Shown piece by piece: positions 8,550-18,209 of a stretch of DNA of 64,000 bases. Origin of the DNA: Phytohabitans suffuscus (GTDB lineage: Bacteria > Actinomycetota > Actinomycetes > Mycobacteriales > Micromonosporaceae); contig NZ_AP022871.1 in assembly GCF_011764565.1 (NCBI RefSeq), forward strand, positions 6,200,320-6,264,319. Reading direction: 5' to 3'. Positions within the stretch are counted from its first letter, which is position 1; each line of letters begins with the position of its first letter. The position numbers were made by a program, and so were the translations under genes. Under the pieces are notes generated by a model that was given only the letters and a program-made list of their open reading frames with translations, searched no databases and had not been told where the DNA came from.

Positions 8550-10844
8550 TCAGGGCGTGAGTACCACGTGCGGTACGCCCTGACCACGTCCAAAGGCGAG
8601 GGTCGCGTCCCGTACCCGCAAAGGACCCTCACAGGTCACGCGGAGGGTGTCGCCCTCGCGGACGGCGACCACGACGGTGTCGCCATCCACGTCCCGCACG
8701 ACGGTGCGGGCGTCCGTGCCGCCCCAGCTGACGATCGTCGCCCCGTCGAACGGCCCGTCGCCGACAGTGTCCTGATCGGACAGTACCGGGACGAGCGCGC
8801 CGTGCCGCACGAACAGCGGGATCCGCGCGAGGGACGCCGACACGCGCAGGTGCCGCCCACCCTCGTGCTCCTCGCCGGTCCAGTGGTCGACCCACCGCCC
8901 CGCGGGCAGGTAGACGTCGCGCTCGCCGGACGGGTCGTGCATCGGCGCGACGAGCAGGTCGGGGCCGAGCAGGTACTCCAGCTCGGCGCCCCACGCGGCC
9001 GGGTCGGCGGGGGAGTCGACCAGCAGCGCGCGCATCAGCGGGACGCCGGTGCGGGCCGACTCGACGGCGGCGGAGTAGATGTACGGCATGAGCCGGTAGC
9101 GCAGCCGCAGCGCCTCGACCACCAGGCGCTCGGCGCCGGCCGGGAAGTCCCACGGCAGCCGGCTCGTGGTGCCGTGGAAGCGGACCAGCGGGGAGAGCGC
9201 GGCGAACTGCGCCCACCGCACGTACAGGTCGGGCTCGGGGGTGCCGTGGAAGCCGCCCGCGTCGTGGCTCCAGAACGGTACGCCGGAGAGGCCGTGCGAC
9301 AGGCCGCCGCGCACGGTGCTGCCCATCGCCGGGTACGTGGCGTTGACGTCGCCGCCCCACTGGGCCGAGTGCCGCTGCCCGCCCAGGTACGACGAGCGGG
9401 CCCAGACCAGGCCATGCCCGGCGACCTCGCGGGTGATGGCCGAGACGGTGTCGTTGAACAGCAGCGTGTACACGTTGTGCAGCTCGGTGCCGGTCATCCC
9501 GTTGTGCGCCACCGCGTCCGCCGGCACGCCCTCGGCGAAGTCCGTCTTGAACGCGGCCACGCCCTGCTCCAGCAGCGGCCGCAGCAGCCCCACGAACCAG
9601 GCGACCGCGGCCGGGTTGGTGAAGTCGACGATGCCGGAGGCGGGGTGGGAGCCGTGCCACACGTCCGCCACGTAGGTCGAGCCGTCCGCCCGGCGCAGGA
9701 AGTAGCCCGCCTCGGCCGCCTCGGCGAAGGCGGGGGAGTGCTGGCTGACGTACGGGTTGGTCCACAGGCACACCTTGAAGCCCTGCTCCTCCAGCGTGCG
9801 CATCATGGCGGCCGGGTCGGGGAAGTTGTCCGCGTCCCACCGCAGGTCGGACCAGTGCCCGGCCACCTGCCAGTAGCAGTCCAGGTGCAGCACGTCCGAG
9901 GGGATGCCGCGCTCGCGCAGCTTCCGCGCCCGCGCCAGCACCTGCTCCTGGGTGTCCACGAAGAACCCCGAGGACATCCACGCGCCGAACGCCCACTTCG
10001 GCGGCAGCAGCGGCCGGCAGGTGAGCCGGTTGTACCGGTCGAGCACGTCCGCCGGCGCCGGCCCGGCGATCACGTAGTAGTCGAGCACGTCGTCCGGCAC
10101 CAGGATCTGCACGCAGCTGTGCGTCGACTGGCACATGTCGAACTCGACCGGCATGCCGCTGTCGACCAGCACCCCGTATCCCCGGCTGGACAGGTAGAGC
10201 GGCACGGCCTTGTGCGAGCGGTCGGACTCGGTGCCGAACGCGTCGAAGTTCCACATCAGGGCGCGCTGGCCGCGCTTGTCGAGCGGGGTGAACTTCTCCC
10301 CGAACCCTACGAAGCGCTCGTCGGCCGGGGCGGTGAAGCTCTCGTGGTACGCCGCGACGTCGCCGTCGGCCAGCGAGCGGCCGAAGGGGAGCGTGCGCAT
10401 GCGGCCGCTGATGTCCCGCTCGCCCGGGTTCTCCTCCAGCAGCACGCGCCCGGCCGGGTCGACGAAGCGCAGGTGCCAGGGGTCGAGAGTGATCTCGGCG
10501 GTCACCGCTCCGGCGCTGACCCGCACGACCGGGCCGGTCACGGTCACGGTGGCCGGATGTGCCTCAGGCCGTACCAGCGTGAGCGCGCGGGCGGCGCGGC
10601 CACGGGCGTCGGGTGCCTCGCTCAGCCGTACCCGCAGGATGCCCTCGCCCGCGGCGCCGACCTGGACCGCGAGCGTCCCGCCGTCGGACGTCGTGGCCTT
10701 CACCGACACGCCGGAGGCGTCGGTGGCGACCAGCTCGGCCCTGGTCACGGCCGAGAGGCCCTGCTCACCGGGGGCGCGGACGGGCAGGTCTGGCGGGTCG
10801 GCGACGAACGTCTCGTACGGCACCAGCGGCGGTCGGTAGGGCAT
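8550..10844 (-). CDS. Glycoside hydrolase family 31, probable alpha-xylosidase
   Basis: Releases alpha-linked xylose (or glucose) from the non-reducing ends of oligosaccharides such as xyloglucan fragments. The 764-aa length and the order of N-terminal beta-sandwich, (beta/alpha)8 barrel and C-terminal sheets match YicI-type enzymes. The nucleophile is the Asp of KTDFAEG (near residue 434) and the likely acid/base is the Asp of WSHDAGGF (near 527). RYNRLT and PPKWAFGAWMS precede the barrel as in the family. There is no signal peptide, so it is cytoplasmic. The gene is divergent from GH42 with a 56-bp shared control region containing ROK-like half-sites, so it is probably co-induced with the importer. 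alpha-Glucosidase activity cannot be excluded. Confidence 0.88.
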   Translation of the reverse strand: MPYRPPLVPYETFVADPPDLPVRAPGEQGLSAVTRAELVATDASGVSVKATTSDGGTLAVQVGAAGEGILRVRLSEAPDARGRAARALTLVRPEAHPATVTVTGPVVRVSAGAVTAEITLDPWHLRFVDPAGRVLLEENPGERDISGRMRTLPFGRSLADGDVAAYHESFTAPADERFVGFGEKFTPLDKRGQRALMWNFDAFGTESDRSHKAVPLYLSSRGYGVLVDSGMPVEFDMCQSTHSCVQILVPDDVLDYYVIAGPAPADVLDRYNRLTCRPLLPPKWAFGAWMSSGFFVDTQEQVLARARKLRERGIPSDVLHLDCYWQVAGHWSDLRWDADNFPDPAAMMRTLEEQGFKVCLWTNPYVSQHSPAFAEAAEAGYFLRRADGSTYVADVWHGSHPASGIVDFTNPAAVAWFVGLLRPLLEQGVAAFKTDFAEGVPADAVAHNGMTGTELHNVYTLLFNDTVSAITREVAGHGLVWARSSYLGGQRHSAQWGGDVNATYPAMGSTVRGGLSHGLSGVPFWSHDAGGFHGTPEPDLYVRWAQFAALSPLVRFHGTTSRLPWDFPAGAERLVVEALRLRYRLMPYIYSAAVESARTGVPLMRALLVDSPADPAAWGAELEYLLGPDLLVAPMHDPSGERDVYLPAGRWVDHWTGEEHEGGRHLRVSASLARIPLFVRHGALVPVLSDQDTVGDGPFDGATIVSWGGTDARTVVRDVDGDTVVVAVREGDTLRVTCEGPLRVRDATLAFGRGQGVPHVVLTP

Positions 10845-10900
10845 GTGAGTTAGTTTTTCTTCTAACCCAACAAACTGTCAACGCTTATCGGGGGTCATGG
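10845..10900. promoter_or_regulatory. Divergent GH31/GH42 control region with ROK-like half-sites
   Basis: The short gap contains GTTAG (10849-10853)/CTAAC (10862-10866) and AGTTT (10852-10856)/AAACT (10872-10876). The right part CCAACAAACT matches one half of the classical XylR operator. It resembles the 4.0-kb region upstream of the importer, suggesting one ROK repressor controls both. A G-run (10890-10894) serves as SD for GH42 ATG 10901. Confidence 0.45.
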
Positions 10901-12805
10901 ATGAAGTGGCCGCGCGGGCTCGACGGGCTGTGCTACGGCGGGGACTACAACCCCGAGCAGTGGCCCGAGGACGTCTGGCGGGAGGATGTCGCGCTGATGC
11001 GGCGGGCCGGCGTCAACCTGGTCAGCCTCGGCGTCTTCGCCTGGTCGCGGCTGGAGCCCGAGCGGGGGCGGTACACCTTCGACTGGCTGGACCGGGTGCT
11101 CGACCTGCTGGACGCCGGCGGGGTCAAGGTCGCGCTGGCCACGCCGACCGCCTCGCCGCCGCCGTGGTTCAGCCTCGCCCACCCCGACGCGCTCCCGGTC
11201 CGCGCGGACGGCACCCGCCTGCTGCACGGCAGCCGGGACACCTACTGCGCGAGCGCCCCGGCCTACCGGGAGGCGTGCCGGCGCATCGCCGGGGAGCTGG
11301 CCCGGCGGTACGCGGACCACCCGGCCGTCGCGCTCTGGCACGTGCACAACGAGTACGGCACGGTGTGCCACTGCGACCACGCGGCGGGCGCCTTCCGGGC
11401 CTGGCTGCGAGACCGCTACCGCACGCTCGACGCGCTCAACGACGCCTGGACCACGGCGTTCTGGAGCCAGCACTACGCCGACTGGGAGCACGTCTTCCCG
11501 CCCCGGGCCACCCAGTACCTGCCCAACCCGGGCCAGGTGCTCGACTTCACGCGGTTCTGGTCGGACGAGCTGCTGGCCGCGTACGTCGAGCAGCGCGAGA
11601 TCCTGCGCGCGGCCGGGCCGGACGTGCCGGTCACCACCAACTACGTCTTCGGCGGGTGGGTGCCGGTCGACCACGCGCGCTGGTCCCGGGAGGTGGACCT
11701 GGTGGCGATCGACCACTACCCGTCGGACGCCGGGCCGGGGGCGGAGGAGGAGACCGCCTTCGCCGCCGACCTGGCCCGCTCGTGGGCCGGAGGGCGGCCG
11801 TGGCTGCTGATGGAGAGCGCGCCCAACCTGATCTACGCCGGCGGGCGGATGCACGCCAAGGAGCCCGGCCGGATGGCCCGCCACAGCCTGTCGCACGTGG
11901 CGCGCGGCTCGCGCGGCGCGATGTTCTTCCAGTGGCGGGCGCCGCGCGGCGGGGCCGAGCGCTTCCACTCCGCGCTCGTGCCGCACGCCGGGCCGGACAG
12001 CCGGGTGTACCGGGAGGCGGCCGCGCTGGGCGCCGCGCTCGGGCGCCTGTCCGAAGTGGACGGGGGCGCGGTCGAGGCGAGCGTGGCGGTCGCCTGGGAC
12101 GCCGCCTCGTGGTGGGCGCTGCAGGGGCCGGGCCTGCCGTGGGACGGGATCGACTACCTCGCGCAGGTGCGGGCCGCGCACCGTGCACTGTGGCGGGTGG
12201 GGGTGACGGCCGACTTCGTGTCGCTGGACCGGGCCGGGCCGCTGCCGTACCGGCTGCTCGTGCTCCCCGCCCACTACCTGATGTCCGACGCGGCGGCCGC
12301 GGCGGTGCGGACCTATGTGGACGGTGGTGGGCGGCTCGTCGCGACGTACCTGTCCGGGGTGGCCGACGAGTACGGCCGGGTGCGGCTGGGCGGCTACCCG
12401 GGCGCGCTCCGCGAGGTGCTGGGGGTACGGGTGGAGGAGTTCCGGCCGACCCCGCACGGCTGGGCGGAGGACGTGCGGCTGGCCGGCGCGGCTCTCGTGC
12501 GCCCGGGGGTGACCCGGCACCGCTTCGGGGCGGGCACGGCGTGGTACCTCTCGACCCGGCTCGACGACGCCGACTACGGGGAGCTGCTGGCCGGGGCGGC
12601 CGGGATCCCGGTGCGCGAGGGCGCGGCCGGGCTGGAGCTGGTGCGGCGGCGGGACCGGCGCGCGGCGTGGCTGTTCGCGCTGAACCACGGCGACCGCGCC
12701 CGCCCGGTCGAGGCCGACGGGACCGACCTGATGACCGGCCGGCGGGTGCGGGGTGCGGTCGAGGTGCCGGCCGGCGGCTGGGCGGTGATCCGCGAGACAC
12801 ACTGA
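10901..12805 (+). CDS. Glycoside hydrolase family 42 beta-galactosidase
   Basis: Cleaves terminal beta-galactosides, here probably galactose side chains of imported plant oligosaccharides. The 634-aa protein has the GH42 N-terminal signature YGGDYNPEQWPEDVWRED, acid/base Glu151 in HVHNEYG and nucleophile Glu305 in LLMESAPN. The trimerisation and C-terminal beta domains follow. It has no signal peptide, so it is cytoplasmic. I chose ATG 10901 because MKWPRGLDGLCYGGDY aligns with family starts. The frame is open upstream into the divergent promoter and the nearby ATG 10897 is out of frame. It works naturally with the GH31 and GH3 enzymes. Confidence 0.92.
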   Translation: MKWPRGLDGLCYGGDYNPEQWPEDVWREDVALMRRAGVNLVSLGVFAWSRLEPERGRYTFDWLDRVLDLLDAGGVKVALATPTASPPPWFSLAHPDALPVRADGTRLLHGSRDTYCASAPAYREACRRIAGELARRYADHPAVALWHVHNEYGTVCHCDHAAGAFRAWLRDRYRTLDALNDAWTTAFWSQHYADWEHVFPPRATQYLPNPGQVLDFTRFWSDELLAAYVEQREILRAAGPDVPVTTNYVFGGWVPVDHARWSREVDLVAIDHYPSDAGPGAEEETAFAADLARSWAGGRPWLLMESAPNLIYAGGRMHAKEPGRMARHSLSHVARGSRGAMFFQWRAPRGGAERFHSALVPHAGPDSRVYREAAALGAALGRLSEVDGGAVEASVAVAWDAASWWALQGPGLPWDGIDYLAQVRAAHRALWRVGVTADFVSLDRAGPLPYRLLVLPAHYLMSDAAAAAVRTYVDGGGRLVATYLSGVADEYGRVRLGGYPGALREVLGVRVEEFRPTPHGWAEDVRLAGAALVRPGVTRHRFGAGTAWYLSTRLDDADYGELLAGAAGIPVREGAAGLELVRRRDRRAAWLFALNHGDRARPVEADGTDLMTGRRVRGAVEVPAGGWAVIRETH

Positions 12806-12921
12806 GAGTCTTCGATATTGTGCGGGGAAAGCCCTTGCCTTACGATCGCCGGTGACGCGGGGAGCCGACTCCCATCCTGGGCGGCGCTGGGCACGCCGCC
12901 CGCTCTGACTGGAGTCCTCGC

Positions 12922-15177
12922 ATGCTCACATCCAGGCGGCGCGTCGCGCTGCTCTCCGCCACGCTCGCCGGCACCGTGGCCGGCGCCGGCGTCCTCGCCG
13001 CCGTGGTCGCGACCTCCGCGTCCGCCGCCGCGGGCTGCCGGGTCGACTACGCCGTAGCCAGCCAGTGGCAGGGCGGCTTCGGCGCCAACGTGACCATCAC
13101 CAACCTCGGCGACCCGGTCAACGGCTGGTCGCTGGTCTGGTCGTACACCGCCGGCCAGACCGTCACCCAGGCGTGGAACGCCAACGTCACCCAGAGTGGC
13201 GCCCAGGTCACCGCGACCAACGTGAGCTACAACGGGTCGATCGCGACGAACGCGACCGCGGCGTTCGGCTTCAACGGCTCGTGGAACAACAGCTCCAACC
13301 CGGTACCGGCGTCGTTCGCCCTCAACGGGACGGCCTGCACCGGCGCGGTCGGCACTCCCACGACGGGGGCGCCGCCGCCCACGACCGCGCCCCCGCCCAC
13401 GACGGCACCGCCGCCGACCACCGCGCCGCCGCCGACCACGCCGCCGCCTCCCGCGGGGAACGCCAAGCAGATGGAGGACCTCAACCGGGGCCTGATCAGC
13501 GTGCGCTCCGGGTCGGCCAACCTGGTGTCGTGGCGGCTGCTGGGCACCGAGGCGGCGAGCACCGGCTTCAACGTCTACCGGGGCGGCACCAGGGTCAACT
13601 CCACCCCCATCACGAACTCGACCAACTACCTGGACAGCGGGGCGGCGGCGAACGCGTCGTACACCGTCCGGGCGGTCGTGAACGGCACCGAGCAGGGCGC
13701 CTCCGAGGCGTCGCTCTCGTTCGCCAACGGGTACCTCGACGTGCCGATCCAGTCGCCGGGCAGCGGGTACTCCGCCAACGACGCCTCGGTGGGCGACCTG
13801 GACGGCGACGGCCAGTACGAGATCGTGCTCAAGTGGGACCCGGACAACGCCAAGGACAACTCGCAGGCGGGCGTGACCGGCAACGTCTACATCGACGCGT
13901 ACCGGCTGAACGGCTCCCGCATGTGGCGGATCGACCTGGGCGTCAACATCCGCGCCGGCGCGCACTACACCCAGTTCCAGGTGTACGACTACGACGGCGA
14001 CGGCGACGCCGAGGTGGCCATGAAGACCGCCGACGGCAGCCGCTCCGGCACCGGCCAGGTGATCGGCAACGCGTCGGCCAACTACCGCAACTCCGACGGG
14101 TACATCCTGAGCGGTCCCGAGTTCCTCACCATGTTCGACGGGCGCACCGGCGCTGTGCTCTCCACCGTCAACTACGAGCCGGCGCGCGGCACGGTCTCCT
14201 CGTGGGGCGACTCGTACGGCAACCGGGTGGACCGCTTCCTCGCCGGCACCGCGTACCTGGACGGCCAGCGACCTTCGTTGATCATGGCGCGCGGCTACTA
14301 CACGCGCGCGGTCGTGGTGGCGTGGGACTTCCGCAACGGAAGCCTGGTGCGGCGGTGGACGTACGACTCCGGCAACAGCAACGTCGGCGCCTACGGCCAG
14401 GGCAACCACCAGCTGTCCGTCGCGGACGTGGACAACGACGGCCGGCAGGAGATCGTGTACGGGTCGGCGACGATCGACGACAACGGCGCGTTCATGTACC
14501 GCACCGGGTTCGGGCACGGTGACGCACTGCACGTCGGCGACCTTGTACCGTCACGGGCCGGCGTCGAGATCTTCACCGTGCACGAGTCGACCAGCCAGCC
14601 GGCGATGGACATCCACGCCGGTACCGGGCAGAACATCTGGACCGCGCCGGTCTGCGGCTGCGACAACGGCCGGGGCGTGGCCGGCGACGTCTACGCCGGC
14701 AACGCGGGCGCGGAGCTGTGGTCGTCCGGCGTCGACGGGCTGCGCAGCACCAGCGGCGCGAACGTCGGGCGCAAGCCGTCGTCGGCGAACTTCCTGATCT
14801 GGTGGGACGGCGACCCGGTCCGCGAGCTGCTCGACCAGACCCGGATCGACAAGTACGGCACCTCGTCGGACACCCGGCTGCTGACCGCCTCGGGCGTGGC
14901 GTCGAACAACGGCACCAAGGCCACCCCGGCGCTGTCCGGCGACATCCTGGGCGACTGGCGCGAGGAGGTCATCTGGCGCACCTCCGACAACTCGGCGCTG
15001 CGGATCTACGCCACGCCGACCGTCACCGACCGGCGGATCCACACGCTGATGCACGACGCGCAGTACCGGGTCGCGATCGCGTGGCAGAACACCGCGTACA
15101 ACCAGCCGCCGCACCCGAGCTTCTTCATCGGGAACGGGATGGCGACGCCGCCCCAGCCGAACGTCTACCTGCGGTAG
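12922..15177 (+). CDS. Secreted CBM2-linked rhamnogalacturonan lyase (PL11)
   Basis: Extracellular pectinase that cleaves the rhamnogalacturonan-I backbone by beta-elimination. The 751 residues are arranged as a signal peptide (about 1-36, ending SASAAA), a family-2 cellulose-binding module (about 37-138, W-rich, QWQGGFGANVTITN), a Pro/Thr linker of repeated PPTTAPP (about 141-176) and the PL11 eight-bladed propeller (about 180-751). Calcium-binding loops such as DLDGDGQYEIV, DYDGDGDAEV and DVDNDGRQEIV are visible. CBM2 suggests anchoring to cellulose while attacking pectin. The SD is GGAG just before ATG 12922. It is the last gene of the island and ends in a strong terminator. It is probably an independent transcript, since 116 bp separate it from GH42. 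Confidence 0.92.
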   Translation: MLTSRRRVALLSATLAGTVAGAGVLAAVVATSASAAAGCRVDYAVASQWQGGFGANVTITNLGDPVNGWSLVWSYTAGQTVTQAWNANVTQSGAQVTATNVSYNGSIATNATAAFGFNGSWNNSSNPVPASFALNGTACTGAVGTPTTGAPPPTTAPPPTTAPPPTTAPPPTTPPPPAGNAKQMEDLNRGLISVRSGSANLVSWRLLGTEAASTGFNVYRGGTRVNSTPITNSTNYLDSGAAANASYTVRAVVNGTEQGASEASLSFANGYLDVPIQSPGSGYSANDASVGDLDGDGQYEIVLKWDPDNAKDNSQAGVTGNVYIDAYRLNGSRMWRIDLGVNIRAGAHYTQFQVYDYDGDGDAEVAMKTADGSRSGTGQVIGNASANYRNSDGYILSGPEFLTMFDGRTGAVLSTVNYEPARGTVSSWGDSYGNRVDRFLAGTAYLDGQRPSLIMARGYYTRAVVVAWDFRNGSLVRRWTYDSGNSNVGAYGQGNHQLSVADVDNDGRQEIVYGSATIDDNGAFMYRTGFGHGDALHVGDLVPSRAGVEIFTVHESTSQPAMDIHAGTGQNIWTAPVCGCDNGRGVAGDVYAGNAGAELWSSGVDGLRSTSGANVGRKPSSANFLIWWDGDPVRELLDQTRIDKYGTSSDTRLLTASGVASNNGTKATPALSGDILGDWREEVIWRTSDNSALRIYATPTVTDRRIHTLMHDAQYRVAIAWQNTAYNQPPHPSFFIGNGMATPPQPNVYLR

Positions 15178-15198
15178 GGGCTCGTCCCGGACGCGAAT

Positions 15199-15234
15199 GT
15201 GCCGGCGGGGATGGGCACCTATCCCCGCCGGCAC
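15199..15234 (+). terminator. Terminator of the PL11 gene
   Basis: A perfect 14-bp stem (15199-15212 with 15221-15234) and an 8-nt loop lie 21 bp after the lyase stop codon. The remaining sequence to 15423 shows no gene. Confidence 0.8.
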
Positions 15235-15394
15235 TGCGGTGCTGTACGCACCGTGTTCGCGTATCGCCGGCCCCACGATTCCGGCGGCCCCGCGCCCACA
15301 CGAACTAGAGTAGAGCCGCCCCTGGTGCGGGCCGGTGACGTATCGATGACGTTGTTGTTTCGGTGACGACCATCGTTGTCAGGCAGGTTTCGCC

Positions 15395-15437
15395 GGCTCA
15401 GCTCTCGGTGATCGTCTGCTGGCTCAGCTCTCGGTGA
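15395..15437. repeat. 17-bp direct duplication at the 3' end of the monooxygenase gene
   Basis: GGCTCAGCTCTCGGTGA occurs twice within about 43 bp: once as the last codons (LTES and stop) and once just downstream. It looks like a small tandem duplication. It changes no reading frame. Confidence 0.7.
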
Positions 15438-16419
15438 GCGCCTTCCTGGCCAGCTCGAACGAGCGGATCCGGTCCTCCACGCCGTAGACCAGCGCGGTCA
15501 GCATCAGCTCGTTCGCGTGCGTCTTCGCCTGAAGATCCTCCAGAGCGCGGCGCACGGTCTGCGGCGACCCGATCGCCTGTCCGTCCCAGCGCTCGGCCAT
15601 GAACTCCCGCTCCATCTCCGTGTACGGGTAGGCCGCCGCCTCCTCCGGCGTCGCGAGCGCCTGCGGCCGTCCCTGGCGCAGCCGCAGGAAGGAGAGCGCG
15701 CTCGGCCGGGCCAGCCACTGCGCCCGCTCGTCGGTGTCCGCGCAGACCGTGGCGACGGCCACCATCGCGTACGGCTCGTCCAGCCAGCGCGAGGGGCGGA
15801 AGTTCTCCCGGTACAGCGCGAGGGCGGGCAGCGTGTTGGCCGCGCTGAAGTGGTGCGCGAACGCGAAGGGCAGCCCCAGGATCCCGGCCAGCTGCGCGCT
15901 GAACCCGCTGGAGCCGAGCAGCCACACCGCCGGCTCCTCGCCCAGTCCGGGCGTGGCCACGATCCGCCGCGGCTGGTCACCGGTGAACATGTTGATCAGC
16001 TCGGCCAGCTCCTGCGGGAACTGCTCCGCCGACAGCCCTTCCATCGTGCGGCGCAGCGCCAGCGCGGTCGCCTGGTCGGTGCCGGGCGCCCGCCCGATAC
16101 CGAGGTCGATCCGCCCGGGATGCAGCGCCGCGAGCGTGCCGAACTGCTCGGCCACCACGAGCGGCGCGTGGTTGGGCAGCATCACACCGCCCGAGCCGAC
16201 CCGCATGGTCGAGGTCGCGGCGGCCAGGTGGGCGATCAGCACGGCGGGCGCGGAGCTGGCGATCGCCGGCATGTTGTGGTGCTCGGCCACCCAGAACCGG
16301 TGGTAGCCCATGCGCTCCACGGCGCGGGCCAGGTCGGTGGTGGCGCGCAGGGCGTCACCGGAGGAGGCGCCGGCGGCGACGGGCGCGACGTCGAGGACGG
16401 ACAGGGGTACGTCGATCAC
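15424..16419 (-). CDS. LLM-class flavin-dependent oxidoreductase
   Basis: Bacterial luciferase-like monooxygenase or reductase of the YwcH/YhbW type that uses FMN or F420; substrate unknown. Of 331 aa, the signature stretches are VAEHHNMPAIASSAP, GSGGVMLPNHAPL and RIDLGIGRAPGTD near the N-terminus, and AWLLGSSGFSAQLAG-like sequence in the middle. GTG 16419 gives MIDVPLSVLDVAPV, the family's normal beginning; a TTG at 16431 is also in frame. The stop is followed by a second copy of the last 17 bases (see repeat at 15395). It stands alone between a terminator and a 515-bp non-coding stretch. Confidence 0.88.
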   Translation of the reverse strand: MIDVPLSVLDVAPVAAGASSGDALRATTDLARAVERMGYHRFWVAEHHNMPAIASSAPAVLIAHLAAATSTMRVGSGGVMLPNHAPLVVAEQFGTLAALHPGRIDLGIGRAPGTDQATALALRRTMEGLSAEQFPQELAELINMFTGDQPRRIVATPGLGEEPAVWLLGSSGFSAQLAGILGLPFAFAHHFSAANTLPALALYRENFRPSRWLDEPYAMVAVATVCADTDERAQWLARPSALSFLRLRQGRPQALATPEEAAAYPYTEMEREFMAERWDGQAIGSPQTVRRALEDLQAKTHANELMLTALVYGVEDRIRSFELARKALTES

Positions 16420-16431
16420 AAGATCGTGCAA

Positions 16432-16946
16432 CCCCGCGACCGGCCGGTTTCTTCCTACTCCCCGCGCGCCGTGGTCGGGGTGACGCCGGGATGTCTCTTG
16501 GAGGTTCTGGGCTGCCGCGATGCCCGTGGTGGTCTGGACCCGATGCCACTCGGCCTACTTCGTGCATGACGTTGGGCCCGTGCTGAGCCGCCCCGTTGCC
16601 TTGATCGAATTTGTTGCCTTGATCGAATTTAGGTCGGGTGTCGGGTCTGGGCCGTTGCTGATTGCCCGGCCTCACTGTCCGCGTCGTGCAAGCCCGATCC
16701 CGGACCCTGGTTGGCCGGCTCTGCCCGCCCCGGGCCTTGCAGCGCGGGCCGGGCCTGTCGAGGCCGGGCGTGTGTGGGGAGCGGGCGGTCCGTGGCCGGG
16801 TCTGGCTGGGGCAGGCGCAGGCCCAGGCTCTACCGCCGGGTACTGGAGCGCGGTGACTTTGTGGGAGGGCGACCCGGTGGCCTGCGCCGTTTTCGGTTTC
16901 GGGGCTCGCGGTCTGACCCCTCCGTCCGTCCGGGTGGGTGTGGTGG
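16432..16946. other. Non-coding stretch with repeat remnants
   Basis: No convincing gene is present in about 515 bp. It holds a copy of a dispersed intergenic repeat (16511-16550: GCTGCCGCGATGCCCGTGGT then GGTCTGGACCCGATGCCACT) and a perfect tandem of 18 bp, GTTGCCTTGATCGAATTT, at 16595-16612 and 16613-16630. The frames through here are GC-driven and lack recognisable protein features. Confidence 0.6.
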
Positions 16947-18209
16947 TCAGGGTGGTTCGGGTGTGGTGGTGTAGGTGTGGCCGAGTCGGGTCGTCCATTG
17001 GAAGGTGCCGGGTGTGGGTTGGGTGAGGGTGACACCCTCGCTGTGTTTGTAGCCGTGGCAGTGCCGGCACAGCACGCCGAGGTTGGCGGCTGTGGTGGGT
17101 CCGCCGTCCTGCCAGGCGGTGGTGTGGTCCAGGTCCGCCCGATGCGCCGGTGTCCGACAGCCGGGTGCCCGGCAGGTGCGGTCCCTCGCCCGCACCAGCG
17201 CCGCCACCCCGGCTGGCGGCCGTCGCCGCAGCCGCCCGTGCCCGACAACCACGCCCTTGTCGTTGACGACCGTGTAGCGCCACGGCCGTTCCCGCTGCTG
17301 GTCAGCCAGCTTGGCGGCGACCTCGGCCAGCACCGGCCCCCAGCCCTTGATCTGTCCCGGCTGCTGGCACAGGCCGGCGAGAACAGCCAGTGGGACGACG
17401 AGTTCGACCCCGCCCTGGCTCGCAGGTGCAGGGGTGGTGTCGGTGGGGAGGATGCCGTTGAGGATGTCCAAATACAGGTCGGCGCGTAGTTCGTCGAGGG
17501 TGCGGGTGTCTCCGGCTTGTTTGGCTGCTGTGGCGAGGGTGTCGATGCGGGCGGCTGCGGTGGCAGCCTTATCGGGTGGTAGGTGATAGCCGGCCAGGGT
17601 CGCCGTCCCGTCCGTGTCCAGGCCGTGCTCGACCCGCCGTCGGGCCAGCGCCTGCCGTTGCCGGGTGGCCGCGGCGGAAGGGTCGGCCTCGATCACCAGA
17701 CGGCGCAGCCGGACCCGCAGTTGCCCGGTGGTCAACTCGCCAGCGACCGGCAGGATCAGGTCGACCATCTCCCGCGCCACCGGCTCCGGCAGCACAGCGG
17801 TCTCCTGGTCCAACACCCGAGCCCGGGCCAGGTCGACCTGACCAGACCGCAACGCCTCATACACAGCCGGGAGGCGTTCGACCAGGGTGTAGGCGTCACC
17901 CATCAGGGTGTCGGCGGCGCGGCGGGTCAACGTCAGCGCCAACCGGACCTCGTCGGCGGCATACTCCGCGGGGTGGTCGGTGCGTTGGGCGGGGCTGGTC
18001 TCGTTACCGGGTGGGCAGTAGGCGACCTCCGCCACCGTGGCCAGCAACTCCGCCTGGTAGTGGGCGACCTGACGGGTGATGGCTTTGGCTACCTCGACCA
18101 GCTCGAACCCGTTCAATGCTGCTCGGTCGACGCGGGCGAGCGCGGCTGCCAGGTCGATGCCTGTAGGCATCCCGGCCAGCACATCCACATCCACGCGATC
18201 GTCGAACAC
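16947..18209 (-). CDS. DUF222 / HNH endonuclease-signature protein
   Basis: Member of the actinobacterial 13E12/REP-like family: an N-terminal DUF222 helical domain (about residues 10-270) and a C-terminal HNH nuclease motif (about 350-395; CRAPGC, DLDHTTAWQDGG, LCRHCHGYKH). The metal-binding His, Asn and Cys positions are intact. These proteins are multi-copy in many actinomycetes and often sit beside mobile DNA; their function is not established. GTG 18209 gives a 420-aa protein (VFDDRVDVDVLAGMP). The frame is open to 18401 but that extension is low-complexity. It lies next to the nested insertion sequences. Codon use is slightly less GC-extreme than its neighbours. Confidence 0.85.
   Translation of the reverse strand: MFDDRVDVDVLAGMPTGIDLAAALARVDRAALNGFELVEVAKAITRQVAHYQAELLATVAEVAYCPPGNETSPAQRTDHPAEYAADEVRLALTLTRRAADTLMGDAYTLVERLPAVYEALRSGQVDLARARVLDQETAVLPEPVAREMVDLILPVAGELTTGQLRVRLRRLVIEADPSAAATRQRQALARRRVEHGLDTDGTATLAGYHLPPDKAATAAARIDTLATAAKQAGDTRTLDELRADLYLDILNGILPTDTTPAPASQGGVELVVPLAVLAGLCQQPGQIKGWGPVLAEVAAKLADQQRERPWRYTVVNDKGVVVGHGRLRRRPPAGVAALVRARDRTCRAPGCRTPAHRADLDHTTAWQDGGPTTAANLGVLCRHCHGYKHSEGVTLTQPTPGTFQWTTRLGHTYTTTPEPP

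Noticed and set aside
16520..17026. 168-aa + strand frame overlapping the DUF222/HNH 3' end
   Set aside because: Contains the 18-bp tandem and the dispersed repeat, has no SD or motif and overlaps a real gene.
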